Positions 1-8,500 of a stretch of 64,000 bases of DNA are shown one piece after another. Both the position numbers and the translations under genes were made by a program. This DNA is from SHVO01 sp964576515 (lineage in GTDB: Bacteria; Pseudomonadota; Alphaproteobacteria; Rhodospirillales; Rhodospirillaceae): positions 62,001 through 126,000 of the forward strand of contig CAZNUW010000010.1 in assembly GCA_964576515.1 (NCBI GenBank), written 5' to 3'. The first letter of the stretch is position 1. Each line of letters opens with the position of its first letter. A model generated the notes under the pieces. It was not told where the DNA came from. It saw only the letters and a list, made by a program, of their open reading frames with translations, and searched no databases.

Positions 1-109
1 CGCCGCGTTCTACAAGTGGACTATGCGGCGCGCGATCTGCCGGGCGGCCTTCGTTGGCTCGGCGTCTAGCGCAATTCAGTTCATGCCGTTGTTCTGCATA
101 GGGTGGAGT
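1..109. other. window edge, no gene recognised
   Basis: Lies directly 3' of the tRNA-Arg gene on the minus strand. I see no open frame, strong terminator or repeat that can be supported. An integrase remnant would be plausible next to a tRNA gene but nothing here shows one. Confidence 0.4.
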
Positions 110-186
110 TGGCGTCCCCGGCGCGATTTGAACGCACGACCCCCAGATTAGGAATCTGGTGCTCTATCCGGCTGAGCTACGGGGAC
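110..186 (-). tRNA. tRNA-Arg (anticodon CCT)
   Basis: Complete cloverleaf on the minus strand. The 7-bp acceptor stem pairs GTCCCCG with CGGGGAC, followed by discriminator G and an encoded CCA. The D arm reads TAGCTCAGC. The anticodon stem CCAGA/TCTGG encloses loop TTCCTAA, giving anticodon CCT, which decodes AGG. The T arm contains GTTCGAATC. Length is 77 nt including CCA. It is an isolated gene, transcribed toward the window edge. Confidence 0.95.
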
Positions 187-218
187 GCTGAACCGTCAGT
201 ATCGCTTCAAGGCGCGAA

Positions 219-256
219 AATACAAACGGCGCGGCGTTATATCACGCCGCGCCGTT
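219..256 (-). terminator. intrinsic terminator after DUF1150 gene
   Basis: A perfect 13-bp stem (225-237 with 244-256, GC-rich) around a 6-nt loop is followed on the minus strand by a T-rich tract (TTTGTATTTT). It lies 58 bp downstream of the DUF1150 stop, so it probably ends the hsp20-DUF1150 transcript before the tRNA gene. Confidence 0.7.
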
Positions 257-314
257 CGCGCACACCCGTCCGCGGGTGATTGGCTTGAGGGAGCCGCCCG
301 TCTTAATGCCCGTC

Positions 315-590
315 TTAATGAACGCGCGTCGGCTCCATGTCGTGCTGGCGCACCGCGCCCCAGGCTTGGTCGAAGGTCTGCGCGGCGCCGATGGGGTCGC
401 CCGAGGCGCTGAAAATCGCCCAGACTTCCTCGTCGTTCACCACGGCCTGACGGATGTAGGCGATCTCGTTCAGGCCCATGCGCGCTAAATCGATCGGCGT
501 CGCGCCGGGGGTGAGTGTTTCGGTGTCCGGAGTGGCGGTCGCGACCGCATCCTTGGTGTTGGCTTTCGCTTTGATGTCTTTCTCAAACAT
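315..590 (-). CDS. DUF1150 family protein
   Basis: A 91-residue protein of the DUF1150 family, which is typical of Alphaproteobacteria and usually sits beside small heat-shock genes. Its function is not established. The start is the ATG at 590 (MFEKD), chosen because a strong AGGAGG ribosome-binding site lies 5 nt upstream; a longer frame to 710 has no such site and overlaps the end of the hsp20 gene. The conserved core (RMGLNEIAYIR...WAIFSASGDPIG) spans residues 36-70, after a low-complexity Thr/Ala-rich N-terminus. It follows the Hsp20 gene by 88 bp in the same direction, so a shared heat-responsive transcript is likely. Soluble; no signal peptide or membrane segment seen. Confidence 0.85.
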   Translation of the reverse strand: MFEKDIKAKANTKDAVATATPDTETLTPGATPIDLARMGLNEIAYIRQAVVNDEEVWAIFSASGDPIGAAQTFDQAWGAVRQHDMEPTRVH

Positions 591-678
591 ATGATCCTCC
601 TTTCGAGCGATCATGAACGGCAGCTCCCGTGTCGGCGATGCTGCCTTGCGACAACTATAATCTAGGATGCCATTGTGG

Positions 679-1152
679 CTATTTTCGGGTACCCGCGCAG
701 GGGTCCACATCGATTGTTTTTGTGGCGGGCTTTTTCTTCACGGCGCTCTTGATCTCGACGTGTGTGACCTTGGGTTGCGGGACCGGCCGTTCGAGATCGA
801 CGTGGAGCAATCCGTTCACGATCTCCGCGCCGCGCACCTCTATTCCTTCGGCGAGCACGAAACTGCGCGTGAATTGACGCGCGGCGATTCCGCGATGAAG
901 GAAAACGCGGTTGGCGCCGTCGTCGTGTTGTTTGCCGCGGATGACGAGTTGGTTGTCTTCCGTACTCACGCTCAAATCTTCTTCGGCGAAGCCCGCAACG
1001 GCCAGCGTGATGCGCAGACGATGTTCGCCGGTCTGTTCGATGTTGTAGGGCGGATAGCCTTCGCCGGCGGTTTTGGCGACACGGTCGAGCACACGCTCGA
1101 TATGATCGAAACCCAAAAGATGCGGGCTCGAGAAAAGATTGACCCTGGTCAT
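679..1152 (-). CDS. hsp20: small heat-shock protein Hsp20/IbpA
   Basis: ATP-independent holdase chaperone of the alpha-crystallin family, 157 residues from the ATG at 1152. That start has GGAG 5 nt upstream; an in-frame GTG sits two codons earlier. The alpha-crystallin domain runs from about residue 34 (YPPYNIEQ) to 130. It includes the dimerisation stretch around RQFTRSF and the conserved GLLHVDLERP strand, and is followed by a lysine-rich C-terminal tail with a VEI motif that could dock in the oligomer. It heads an operon with DUF1150. A CTTG-type RpoH-like promoter and a hairpin next to the Shine-Dalgarno site lie upstream, fitting heat induction. Confidence 0.93.
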   Translation of the reverse strand: MTRVNLFSSPHLLGFDHIERVLDRVAKTAGEGYPPYNIEQTGEHRLRITLAVAGFAEEDLSVSTEDNQLVIRGKQHDDGANRVFLHRGIAARQFTRSFVLAEGIEVRGAEIVNGLLHVDLERPVPQPKVTHVEIKSAVKKKPATKTIDVDPCAGTRK

Positions 1153-1219
1153 ACGCACTCCGAGCCCGTCTTGCGGCGCTCATGAAACCTGCTGCCCACG
1201 ATGGGCGCAGCACCCTCTT

Positions 1220-1248
1220 ATTTTGGGTGTTCAGGCGCGCCCGTCAAG
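1220..1248 (-). promoter_or_regulatory. candidate RpoH (sigma-32) promoter of hsp20
   Basis: On the minus strand CTTG (1248-1245) is followed after 18 nt by CCAAAAT (1226-1220). This resembles the alphaproteobacterial RpoH pattern CTTG-N17/18-CYTATNT with two mismatches in the -10 part. It lies about 70 nt upstream of the hsp20 start. Pattern match only. Confidence 0.35.
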
Positions 1249-1265
1249 GGGCATAAGCTATTGAT

Positions 1266-2501
1266 TTAATGTGACTTATGCCGCGCGGCCCAGGCGACGA
1301 GGCCCAGAGCCGGCGCGGCCAGGAGCGCCGCGGCGAAATAGGGCAGCGCGAGGCTTGCGGCGAACAGCGTTCCTGAGAACACTGGCCCCGCCACGCGCCC
1401 CAGCGCGGTTGCGGCCTGATAGGCGCCGAGGACGGCGCCGCGTTCGTGGGGCGCCGCGTCCCGCGACACGAGGCTCGCGACCGCCGGGTTGAAGAGCGCC
1501 GCCGCTAGCGCGAGCACGGCGCAGGCCGCGAGCAACATCGCAAGGTTCGGACTCGCCGCGACGGCGAGATAGCCGGAGACGAACAGCACGACGGCGGCCA
1601 GCGCGAGTTTTGTCTCGCCGAAGCGGCGCGTCAGACGCCCCATGAACAAGCCTTGGACCGCGGCGTTCACGATCCCCATGAAACCGAGGATGAGGCCGAT
1701 GTCGCGCGGACCGTAGGCGAAAATCGCGTTCGCCCACAATGCGAAGACGGTTTCAAACTGCGCCCACGCGGTGATCACGAGGAATCCGGCGGCGACAAGC
1801 ATGAGAAGCGGTCCACGTCCCGCGATGGCGCGGATTTTTTCGCCGCCGCTGGCGCGGCGCGCGCGCGCGGCGGCGTCGGCGGGCAGGCTTTCCTTCAGAA
1901 GAACGGCGACGCCCAGCGCCGCGATGAAGCTCAAACCCATCGCCGCCAACGCCGGCGAAACAAAGTCCGCGCCGCCGACATCGCCGCCGGCGAGCAGACC
2001 GCCGATGGCGGGGCCCGCGATGAACCCCAGGCCGAACGCCGCGCCCAGAATCCCCATGCCGCGCGCGCGCGTCTCGGGCGTCGTGATGTCGGCGACGTAG
2101 GCCTGCGCGGTGGCGATGTTGCCGGCCATCGCGCCGCCGACGATCCGGCTCAGCGCCACAAGCGCTAATGTGTCGGCGAACGCCAGCACAGCATAAGATA
2201 AACCGAGGCCGACGCTGGTCAGCGCGAGGATCGGCTTGCGTCCATAACGGTCGCTCAACCGGCCCCACAGGGGGGCGGCGATGAATTGCGCGAGAGAATA
2301 GAGCCCAAGGACGAGGGTGATCACCTCCGGTCCCGCGCCCACGCGTTGCACATAGAAGGGCAAGAGCGGAATCAGAAGGCCGAACCCGACCAGGTCTATA
2401 AAGACGACAAGAAACAGAACGGGCATGCGGTCACTTGGAAGCGCCCGGCGGACGACGCGGGCAGAGCGGATGGCGCGGGGCAGGGCCGGAAAGCGCGGCA
2501 C
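1266..2501 (-). CDS. MFS transporter, Tet(A)-like drug exporter family
   Basis: A 411-residue major facilitator with about 12 hydrophobic segments, of the TetA/DHA1 H+-antiporter type, in the inner membrane. The signature motif A (GRLSDRYGRKP) is at residues 80-90 between TM2 and TM3, and TM1 reads FLVVFIDLVGFGLLIPLLPFY as in tetracycline exporters. The substrate cannot be deduced; the family includes many non-antibiotic exporters, so I do not call tetracycline resistance. The GTG at 2501 gives a 25-residue arginine-rich extension. The ATG at 2426 (MPVLFL) would start right at TM1. Neither has a clear ribosome-binding site, so the start is open. Transcribed divergently from the iminopeptidase. 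Confidence 0.85.
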   Translation of the reverse strand: MPRFPALPRAIRSARVVRRALPSDRMPVLFLVVFIDLVGFGLLIPLLPFYVQRVGAGPEVITLVLGLYSLAQFIAAPLWGRLSDRYGRKPILALTSVGLGLSYAVLAFADTLALVALSRIVGGAMAGNIATAQAYVADITTPETRARGMGILGAAFGLGFIAGPAIGGLLAGGDVGGADFVSPALAAMGLSFIAALGVAVLLKESLPADAAARARRASGGEKIRAIAGRGPLLMLVAAGFLVITAWAQFETVFALWANAIFAYGPRDIGLILGFMGIVNAAVQGLFMGRLTRRFGETKLALAAVVLFVSGYLAVAASPNLAMLLAACAVLALAAALFNPAVASLVSRDAAPHERGAVLGAYQAATALGRVAGPVFSGTLFAASLALPYFAAALLAAPALGLVAWAARHKSH

Positions 2502-2524
2502 GATAAATTCGCGCTCGTGAAAAG

Positions 2525-2553
2525 TCGATATCGCCGGCGCATCATTATATACT
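2525..2553 (+). promoter_or_regulatory. candidate sigma-70 promoter, divergent MFS/pip region
   Basis: TCGATA (2525-2530), a 17-nt spacer and TATACT (2548-2553) form a good housekeeping-type promoter toward the iminopeptidase. The same AT-rich block contains TATAAT on the minus strand (2549-2544) that could serve the MFS gene, so the two -10 elements overlap. A start site near 2560 argues against translation of the iminopeptidase from the ATG at 2561. Confidence 0.4.
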
Positions 2554-2623
2554 GGGCGTTATGCCGCCGGGGCGCTTGCGCGGCCGCGCCGTTCCGGCCG
2601 AAAGTGACGCGCTCGTCGAGCTT

Positions 2624-3700
2624 ATGGCTCGTGGAGCTTATGGAAGGATTGTCCCCATCGCCGCCTTGGAAAATTCAGGTCTCGATCAGACGACGGGCCG
2701 TTCCCTTCCGCGCGGCGACGACCGGCCGCTTTTCCCGCCGCTCGATTGTTATGCGTCGGGCATGCTCGACGTCGGCGGCGCGCATCGCATTTACTGGGAG
2801 CAGTCGGGCAATCCCAAGGGGCTGCCCGTCGTCTTTGTGCACGGTGGACCCGGGGCCGGCACTGCGCCCGCGTACCGGCGGTTCTTCGATCCCGCGCGCT
2901 ACCGTATCGTTCTGTTCGATCAGCGCGGCGCCGGGCGCTCGCTTCCCGAAGCGGATCTGACCGACAACTCAACCCAGCATCTCGTCGGCGACATGGAGGC
3001 GCTGCGCCAACACTTGCGCATCGAACGTTGGGTTGTGTTCGGCGGGTCGTGGGGCTCTACGCTTGCGCTGGCGTACGGTCAGGCGCACCCCGAGCGGTGT
3101 GTCGCTTTTGTCCTGCGCGGCATTTTCCTTTTCACCGACGACGAGGTGTCCTGGTTTATCGGCCATAGCCACGGCGCGGCGGTTCCGGCCGCGACCGGCA
3201 TGGGCCGGTTCTTCCCCGAAGCCCATCGCGCCTATCGCGCCTTTATCCCCGCGGAGGAACAGCACGACCTCCTCGCGGCCTACTATCGCCGACTGATCGA
3301 TCCCAGCCCGCTGGCCCATCGTCCCGCGGCCGCCGCCTGGTGCGCCTATGAGAACGCCTGCTCCCGGCTGATCCCGGCGGCCGGCCGGGGCGGTGATCAC
3401 GATCAGTATTACGCCGGTGCCCTCGCGATGGCGCGCATCGAGGCCCATTATATGGTGAATCGAGGTTTCCTGGCGCCCGACCAGCTCATCAATAATATGC
3501 ATCGGCTCGCGCGCCATCCGGCCGTCATCGTCCAGGGCCGGTATGACATGGTGTGTCCGATCGCCGCGGCCGACCGGCTGGCGCGGGCCTGGCCCGGGGC
3601 GCAGTACCGAATCGTCGCCGACGCCGGTCATTCATCCATGGAACCCGGCATCCGGGCCGCGCTGGTGAAGGCGACCGAGGACTTCAAACACCTGTGCTGA
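2624..3700 (+). CDS. pip: proline iminopeptidase
   Basis: Alpha/beta-hydrolase of peptidase family S33 that removes N-terminal proline from peptides in the cytoplasm. Counting from an upstream ATG at 2561, the oxyanion HGGPG is at residues 94-98, DQRGAGRS at 120-127, the nucleophile elbow GGSWG at 161-165 (Ser163), Asp329 and His357 complete the triad. Family members usually begin about 10 residues before the LFPPL block at 57-61, so translation probably starts inside the frame. I use the ATG at 2624; a TTG at 2669 is also possible, and no start has a convincing Shine-Dalgarno site. Monocistronic, divergent from the MFS gene. Confidence 0.9.
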   Translation: MARGAYGRIVPIAALENSGLDQTTGRSLPRGDDRPLFPPLDCYASGMLDVGGAHRIYWEQSGNPKGLPVVFVHGGPGAGTAPAYRRFFDPARYRIVLFDQRGAGRSLPEADLTDNSTQHLVGDMEALRQHLRIERWVVFGGSWGSTLALAYGQAHPERCVAFVLRGIFLFTDDEVSWFIGHSHGAAVPAATGMGRFFPEAHRAYRAFIPAEEQHDLLAAYYRRLIDPSPLAHRPAAAAWCAYENACSRLIPAAGRGGDHDQYYAGALAMARIEAHYMVNRGFLAPDQLINNMHRLARHPAVIVQGRYDMVCPIAAADRLARAWPGAQYRIVADAGHSSMEPGIRAALVKATEDFKHLC

Positions 3701-3890
3701 GGCGCCCTTTCCGGCGGCGTCTGTGGAAAACACCGGCCGACCTGTCAGAACAGACAGGCCGATTCGGCCGCGACCTGTCAGAGTTCCCAGGTCATGGCGC
3801 GGGTGCCCTCTGTCAGAAACAAGGCGTGCCGCAATCCGGAGCGACGGGCGGCGGCATAACTGCTGACAAGTTCCAATACCCTAACTTCCC

Positions 3891-3917
3891 ACCCCGCCTC
3901 GTGCGGGGTGTTTTTTT
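3891..3917 (+). terminator. intrinsic terminator downstream of pip
   Basis: Stem CCCCGC/GCGGGG with a 5-nt loop followed by seven T residues. It lies 190 bp beyond the pip stop codon, so it ends either a long structured 3' UTR or a separate small RNA. Confidence 0.75.
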
Positions 3918-4105
3918 ACCGGAACGGATGGGTTAACGCCTTCAACCGCCACGATAAGTGAGCAAGGAGGCCGGGGCGCCGGAGCCTCTCTTCCGGTGGC
4001 TGCCGAGACCGCACGGTTTAGATCGCTTGCGCCCTCCTCACGGTTCTGTCACTGGGCGGCGCACACAAAACCCGCCATATTTCGAAAAAGCGAGGTTTAC
4101 CCGGA

Positions 4106-4122
4106 TGTTACCAATGGTTACA
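4106..4122. promoter_or_regulatory. candidate operator palindrome upstream of RND pump
   Basis: TGTTACCAATGGTTACA is a near-perfect 17-bp dyad: arms TGTtACCA and TGGTtACA pair at all positions except one per arm and the centre. It lies 128 bp upstream of the adaptor-protein start, upstream of the extended -10 at 4152-4160. Its size and symmetry fit a TetR- or MarR-type site, but no regulator gene is adjacent, so the binding protein is unknown. Confidence 0.4.
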
Positions 4123-4250
4123 CCCGACGCCGTAGTTTCGGATTGAGGGTCTGGTATAAACCTCAGACTGCGATATTTCCGAGGTGAGTGGCGTGGGAGA
4201 CCTCGAGGGTGGCGCGGGCCGTCTCCACGTTTTGTACGGGTTCTTCTTAC

Positions 4251-5363
4251 ATGCGTTTGCCACGTCATCTCGTTGCCTTGGGTATCGTCGCCGTCGTCGC
4301 TGTCGGCGGCTGGGCCTTGTTCTTGCGTGACTCCGGTCCAGGCGCCCCAGGCGGTCCCGGACGTATGAGTGCGGCGCGGCCGGTCACCGTGGCGGCCGTG
4401 ACGCGCGAGGAGTTCGCCGATCGCATCGAGGCGCTCGGAACCGCCAACGCCAACGAATCCGTGAACGTTACGGCGAAGGTGCAAGGCATCATCCGCTCGA
4501 TCTATTTCGAGGACGGCGCCACGGTCACCCGCGGCCAGGAGATTGCCGCCATCGATTCCGGCGAACAGGTCGCCGCCCTCAACGTCGAACTCGCCAATCT
4601 CGAACAACAACGTAAAGACCTGGCGCGTACACTCGACCTCGCCAAGCAAAACCACATCTCGCAGGCGCGCGTCGATGAGCAGACCGCGCTTTTGAAGCGC
4701 GCCGAAGCCAGCGTCGCCGCGGCGCGTGTGCGCGCGGGCGATCGTCTTATCACCGCGCCCTTCTCGGGCATTGTCGGCACGCGCCGAATCAGCGTCGGCG
4801 CCCTCGTCTCGCCGGGGACCGTCGTGACCACCCTCGACGATATCTCGAAGGTGAAGCTGGACTTCGCGGTGCCCGAAACCTTCCTCGCCTCGCTGAAGGC
4901 GGGTCTGCCGGTGGAAGCGTCGTCGGCGGCTTATCCCGGTGTGACGTTCAAGGGCGAGGTTGTCGCCGTCGACAGCCGCGTCGATCCCACAACGCGCGCC
5001 ATCAATGTGCGCGCCGATATTCCAAATGACGATCTTCGCCTGCGTCCGGGCATGCTGATGGTGGTCGATATGATCAAGGACCAGCGTCAGTCCCTCGTGG
5101 TCGCCGAGTCGTCCTTGTTCCCCGACAACGACAAGCAATATGTCTTCGTGGTCGGGCCTGAGAGCACGGTCCGCCGCGTTGAAGTGCAAATCGGCAGCCG
5201 CAAGCCGGGCGTCGTCGAAGTGATCGGCGGCCTCGCCGAAGGCGACGTCGTCGTGCGCGAAGGCGTCCAGGATCTGCGCGATGGAAGCAAGGTCGATATC
5301 GTGAACGCGGCGGACGGCATCGCGCAGCCGACGCAGGCCTCGCGCATGGTGCAGCCGAGTTAG
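4251..5363 (+). CDS. RND efflux periplasmic adaptor (membrane fusion protein)
   Basis: A 370-residue HlyD/AcrA-type adaptor that bridges an RND pump to an outer-membrane channel. The start is the ATG at 4251 (MRLPRHLV), placed so that a single N-terminal membrane segment (residues 7-24) anchors the protein. After it come the split lipoyl domain (VQGIIRSIYFEDGATVTRGQEIAAIDS and VRAGDRLITAPFSGIVG), a short alpha-hairpin between them (about 105-150), then the beta-barrel and membrane-proximal domains. No lipobox is seen, so this is a TM-anchored type. It is followed after 148 bp by the RND permease, with which it is expected to form the pump. No TolC-like gene is in the window. Confidence 0.93.
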   Translation: MRLPRHLVALGIVAVVAVGGWALFLRDSGPGAPGGPGRMSAARPVTVAAVTREEFADRIEALGTANANESVNVTAKVQGIIRSIYFEDGATVTRGQEIAAIDSGEQVAALNVELANLEQQRKDLARTLDLAKQNHISQARVDEQTALLKRAEASVAAARVRAGDRLITAPFSGIVGTRRISVGALVSPGTVVTTLDDISKVKLDFAVPETFLASLKAGLPVEASSAAYPGVTFKGEVVAVDSRVDPTTRAINVRADIPNDDLRLRPGMLMVVDMIKDQRQSLVVAESSLFPDNDKQYVFVVGPESTVRRVEVQIGSRKPGVVEVIGGLAEGDVVVREGVQDLRDGSKVDIVNAADGIAQPTQASRMVQPS

Positions 5364-5401
5364 CCGCGCGGGTTCTCTGCCGGCGGCGTGAAGGCGCTTT
5401 T

Positions 5402-5440
5402 CGACTCAAGGCCTTCCCGTACGGATTTTTTCTTGAGTCG
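5402..5440 (+). other. hairpin between adaptor and RND permease
   Basis: A perfect 9-bp inverted repeat (CGACTCAAG at 5402-5410 with CTTGAGTCG at 5432-5440) sits in the 148-bp spacer of the pump operon. Its loop contains a T6 run. It could adjust the ratio of the two proteins by partial termination or mRNA end protection; that is inference. Confidence 0.35.
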
Positions 5441-5511
5441 CAGTTCCGGCGCCGACCGGCCTTATCGCCGTTTTCGCCGCGCCGATCCGCGCTAGGACGA
5501 GGGTGATTCAG

Positions 5512-8500
5512 ATGCTTTTGTCGGATATTTCGATCAGACGGCCGGTCGTTGCGATCGTCGCAAGTCTACTCCTGGTCGTTTTCGGCGTGTTCGCCGGGAT
5601 GCGGTTGCCGGTGCGCGAGACGCCGGACATCGACACCCCCACCATCTTCGTCAACGTGCGTTATCCCGGTGCGTCGGCCGAGGTCGTCGAGACCAAAATC
5701 GTCAAGATCGTCGAACAGCAGATCGGCAGCGTCTCGGGCATCAAGACGATCCGTTCGTTCGCCCGCGACGGGTTCGCCGGCTTTAACCTCGAATTCGTGA
5801 TCGGACATGATCTCGACGAGGCCGCGAACGATATCCGCGACCAATTGAGCCGCATCGCCAGCCGGTTGCCTGACGACGCCGATCCGCCCGTCCTGCAAAA
5901 GCAGGACTCCGACGACGAGCCGATTTTGTTCGTCGCGGTCTATTCGTCGACCCGCTCCGCCCTTGAGGTCGCCGACTATCTGACGGTGAACGTTCAGCCC
6001 CGCCTGGCGACGGTGCCGGGCGTCGCGGCGGTTGAATTCCGCAACGCCCGCCAAAAGGCGTTGCGTGTGTGGCTTGATCGCCGTGCGCTTGCCGCGCGCG
6101 CGTTGACGGTCGCAGACGTCGAATCCGCCTTGCGCCGCGAGAATATCGAACTCGGCGCCGGGATGTTGGAATCCACCCAGCGCAACTACACGATGCGTAC
6201 GCTGCGCACCTTCGATACGCCGGAGGACTTCGCGAACTTGGTCGTTGCGCGCGGCGACAACAATTATCTCGTGCGCTTGGCCGAAGTGGCGAAAATCGAA
6301 ATCGGCGCGGTCGATGAGAACTCGCTGTTCCGCCAGGACGGGCGTGCCGGGACGGCGATCAGCGTGTCGAAACAGCCGGGCGCCTCGACGCTGTCGGTGA
6401 CGGAAGATGTCGTTCGCGAAGTGGAGGAAATCCGGGCTTCGATCCCGTCGGATTTCGAGGTGCTCAATAGCACCGATTCCGCCGATTTCATCGAAGCCGC
6501 GCTCCATGAAGTCACGATCGCGATCGTCGTCGCCAGCACGCTGGTCGTGCTCGTGATCTACCTTTTCCTGGGCACGATGCGCGCGGCGATCATCCCCGCG
6601 GTGACGGTGCCGATCTCGCTGATCGGCACCGCCATCGTTCTCGCGCCGCTCGGCTTCTCCATCAACATCCTCACTCTGCTCGCGCTTGTGCTTGCCATCG
6701 GGCTTGTGGTCGACGACGCGATCATCATGCTGGAGAACATTCACCGGCGTATGAAGGATATGAACGAACCACCGCTCCTGGCCGCATTCCGCGGCGCGCG
6801 GCAGGTGGGCACGGCGATTTTGTCCACGACGCTCGTCTTGATCGCGGCCTTCGTGCCCGTGATGCTGATGCCGGGCACCATCGGCACGTTGTTCTTCGAG
6901 TTCGCGGTGACGATGGCGGTTTCGGTCGCCTTCTCGATGTTTGTGTCGCTCACCCTGACGCCGGTGATGTGCTCGAAGCTTCTGAGCCGGGACCTCGACG
7001 AAAGCCCGGTCGCGCATAAGGCCGAGGAAGTCTTCGACAAGCTGTCGGGTGCGTATAAACGCTCGCTCGAAAAGGTGCTCGACAAACCCCGCGTCGTGTT
7101 CGCGATCTTTGGCGGCATCACGGTGGCGGTGGGGCTCATTTTCTCCGTGATTCCCCAGGAGTTCGCGCCTCGCGAGGACCGCGGCGCGATCGACATCAAC
7201 ATCCGCTCGCCGGAAGGGGCCACGCTTGCCTACACCGAAAAGGTTGTGGCCCAGGCGGCGGCGTTGACCCAGCCGTTGAAAGATAAAGGTGAAGTGCTGC
7301 GCGTGATGGAAAACGTGCAAAGCCCGGGAACCGAGGGCCGCGTTTCGGTGCGCCTCGTGCCTTGGGGGGATCGCCGGTCCGCGACCGAGATGATGGCCGA
7401 AATCAATCCCGCGCTCGCCAAGGTGCCGGGCGCCCAGGTGGTGGCGTCCATGCGCCCGCCCATGGGCCGTGGCGGCGGCGGCGGCGGCGGCAACACCGTG
7501 AACTTCTCGGTGTCCGGTCCCACCTTCGAGGATTTGCGCGATTGGCGCGACAAGCTGACGGTCGCGCTTGAACGCAGCCCGATGATCGTCCAGGTCCGCA
7601 ACAACTTCATCGAAACGAAACCGCAGGTGCGTATCCGCATCGACCAGGCGCGCGCGGCCGATCTCGGGGTGTCGGTGGGGACCATCGGTCAAACCCTCGC
7701 CGCCATGATGGGCTCCCGGCGTGTGACCACCTTCGTCGATAACGGCGAAGAATATGACGTCATCCTGCAGGGCAGCGTCGCCGACCGCCAGACGCCCACG
7801 GACGTCTCGAACGTCTATGTGCGCTCGGATACCACCCGCGAACTGATTCCGTTGTCCAGCGTCGTCACGCTGGAGGAAGGCACCTACGCCGAGAACCTGT
7901 CGCGGATCGATCGCAAGCGCGCCGTTAGCTTCTTCATGACGCCGACGCTGGATGCGAAGCTATCCGATGTGATCGCCGAGGTTGAACGCATCGCCGCGCC
8001 GATCCTGCCCGACTCCGCCGAACTGGTGTGGCGCGGCGAGGCGCAGGACTTCAAGGAAACGGGCTACCAGATCTACATCAGCTTCGCGCTGGCCTTGATC
8101 GTCGTGTTCCTCGTGCTGGCGGCCCAGTTTGAAAGCTTCCTGCATCCGCTGGTGATCATGATGACCGTGCCGCTCGCGATGTTCGGCGCGCTGTTCGGCC
8201 TCCTGATCTTCGGGCAAAGCGTGAACATCTACTCTCAGGTGGGGATCATCGTGCTCGTCGGTCTGGCGGCGAAGAACGGGATTCTCATCGTCGAATTCGC
8301 CAATCAGCTACGCGACGCGGGCCGTCCGTTCCGCGAGGCGCTGGTCGAAGGCGCGATGGTGCGTTTGCGTCCCATCATCATGACCGCGATCGCGACGGTC
8401 ATGGGCGCGCTGCCGCTGGTGCTTTCGACCGGCGCCGGCGCGGAAGGCCGCCGCCCGCTGGGCGTGGTGATCTTCACCGGAGTGATGTTCGCCGCTTTCG

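Larger units (their letters stand above)
3701..4250. other. 550-bp gene-free region with repeats, terminator and operator-like palindrome
   Basis: No frame with a credible start or family resemblance is present. The first 190 bp after pip contain three CTGTCAGA copies (3742, 3775, 3810) and local hairpins, such as CCTGTC/GACAGG at 3741-3758, ending in an intrinsic terminator at 3891-3917. This is either a structured 3' UTR or a small RNA. The second half is the leader of the RND pump operon, with a 17-bp near-palindrome (4106-4122) and an extended -10 (TGGTATAAA, 4152-4160). Confidence 0.5.

Noticed and set aside
1266..2501. tetracycline resistance call for the MFS gene
   Set aside because: Motif A and TM1 place it in the TetA-like branch, but many such proteins export other compounds and no TetR partner is adjacent.
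5566..7692. 708-codon open frame antisense to the RND permease
   Set aside because: High-GC codon bias produces long antisense frames; its sequence is His/Arg/Asp-rich without a family match, and the sense strand is an intact RND pump.
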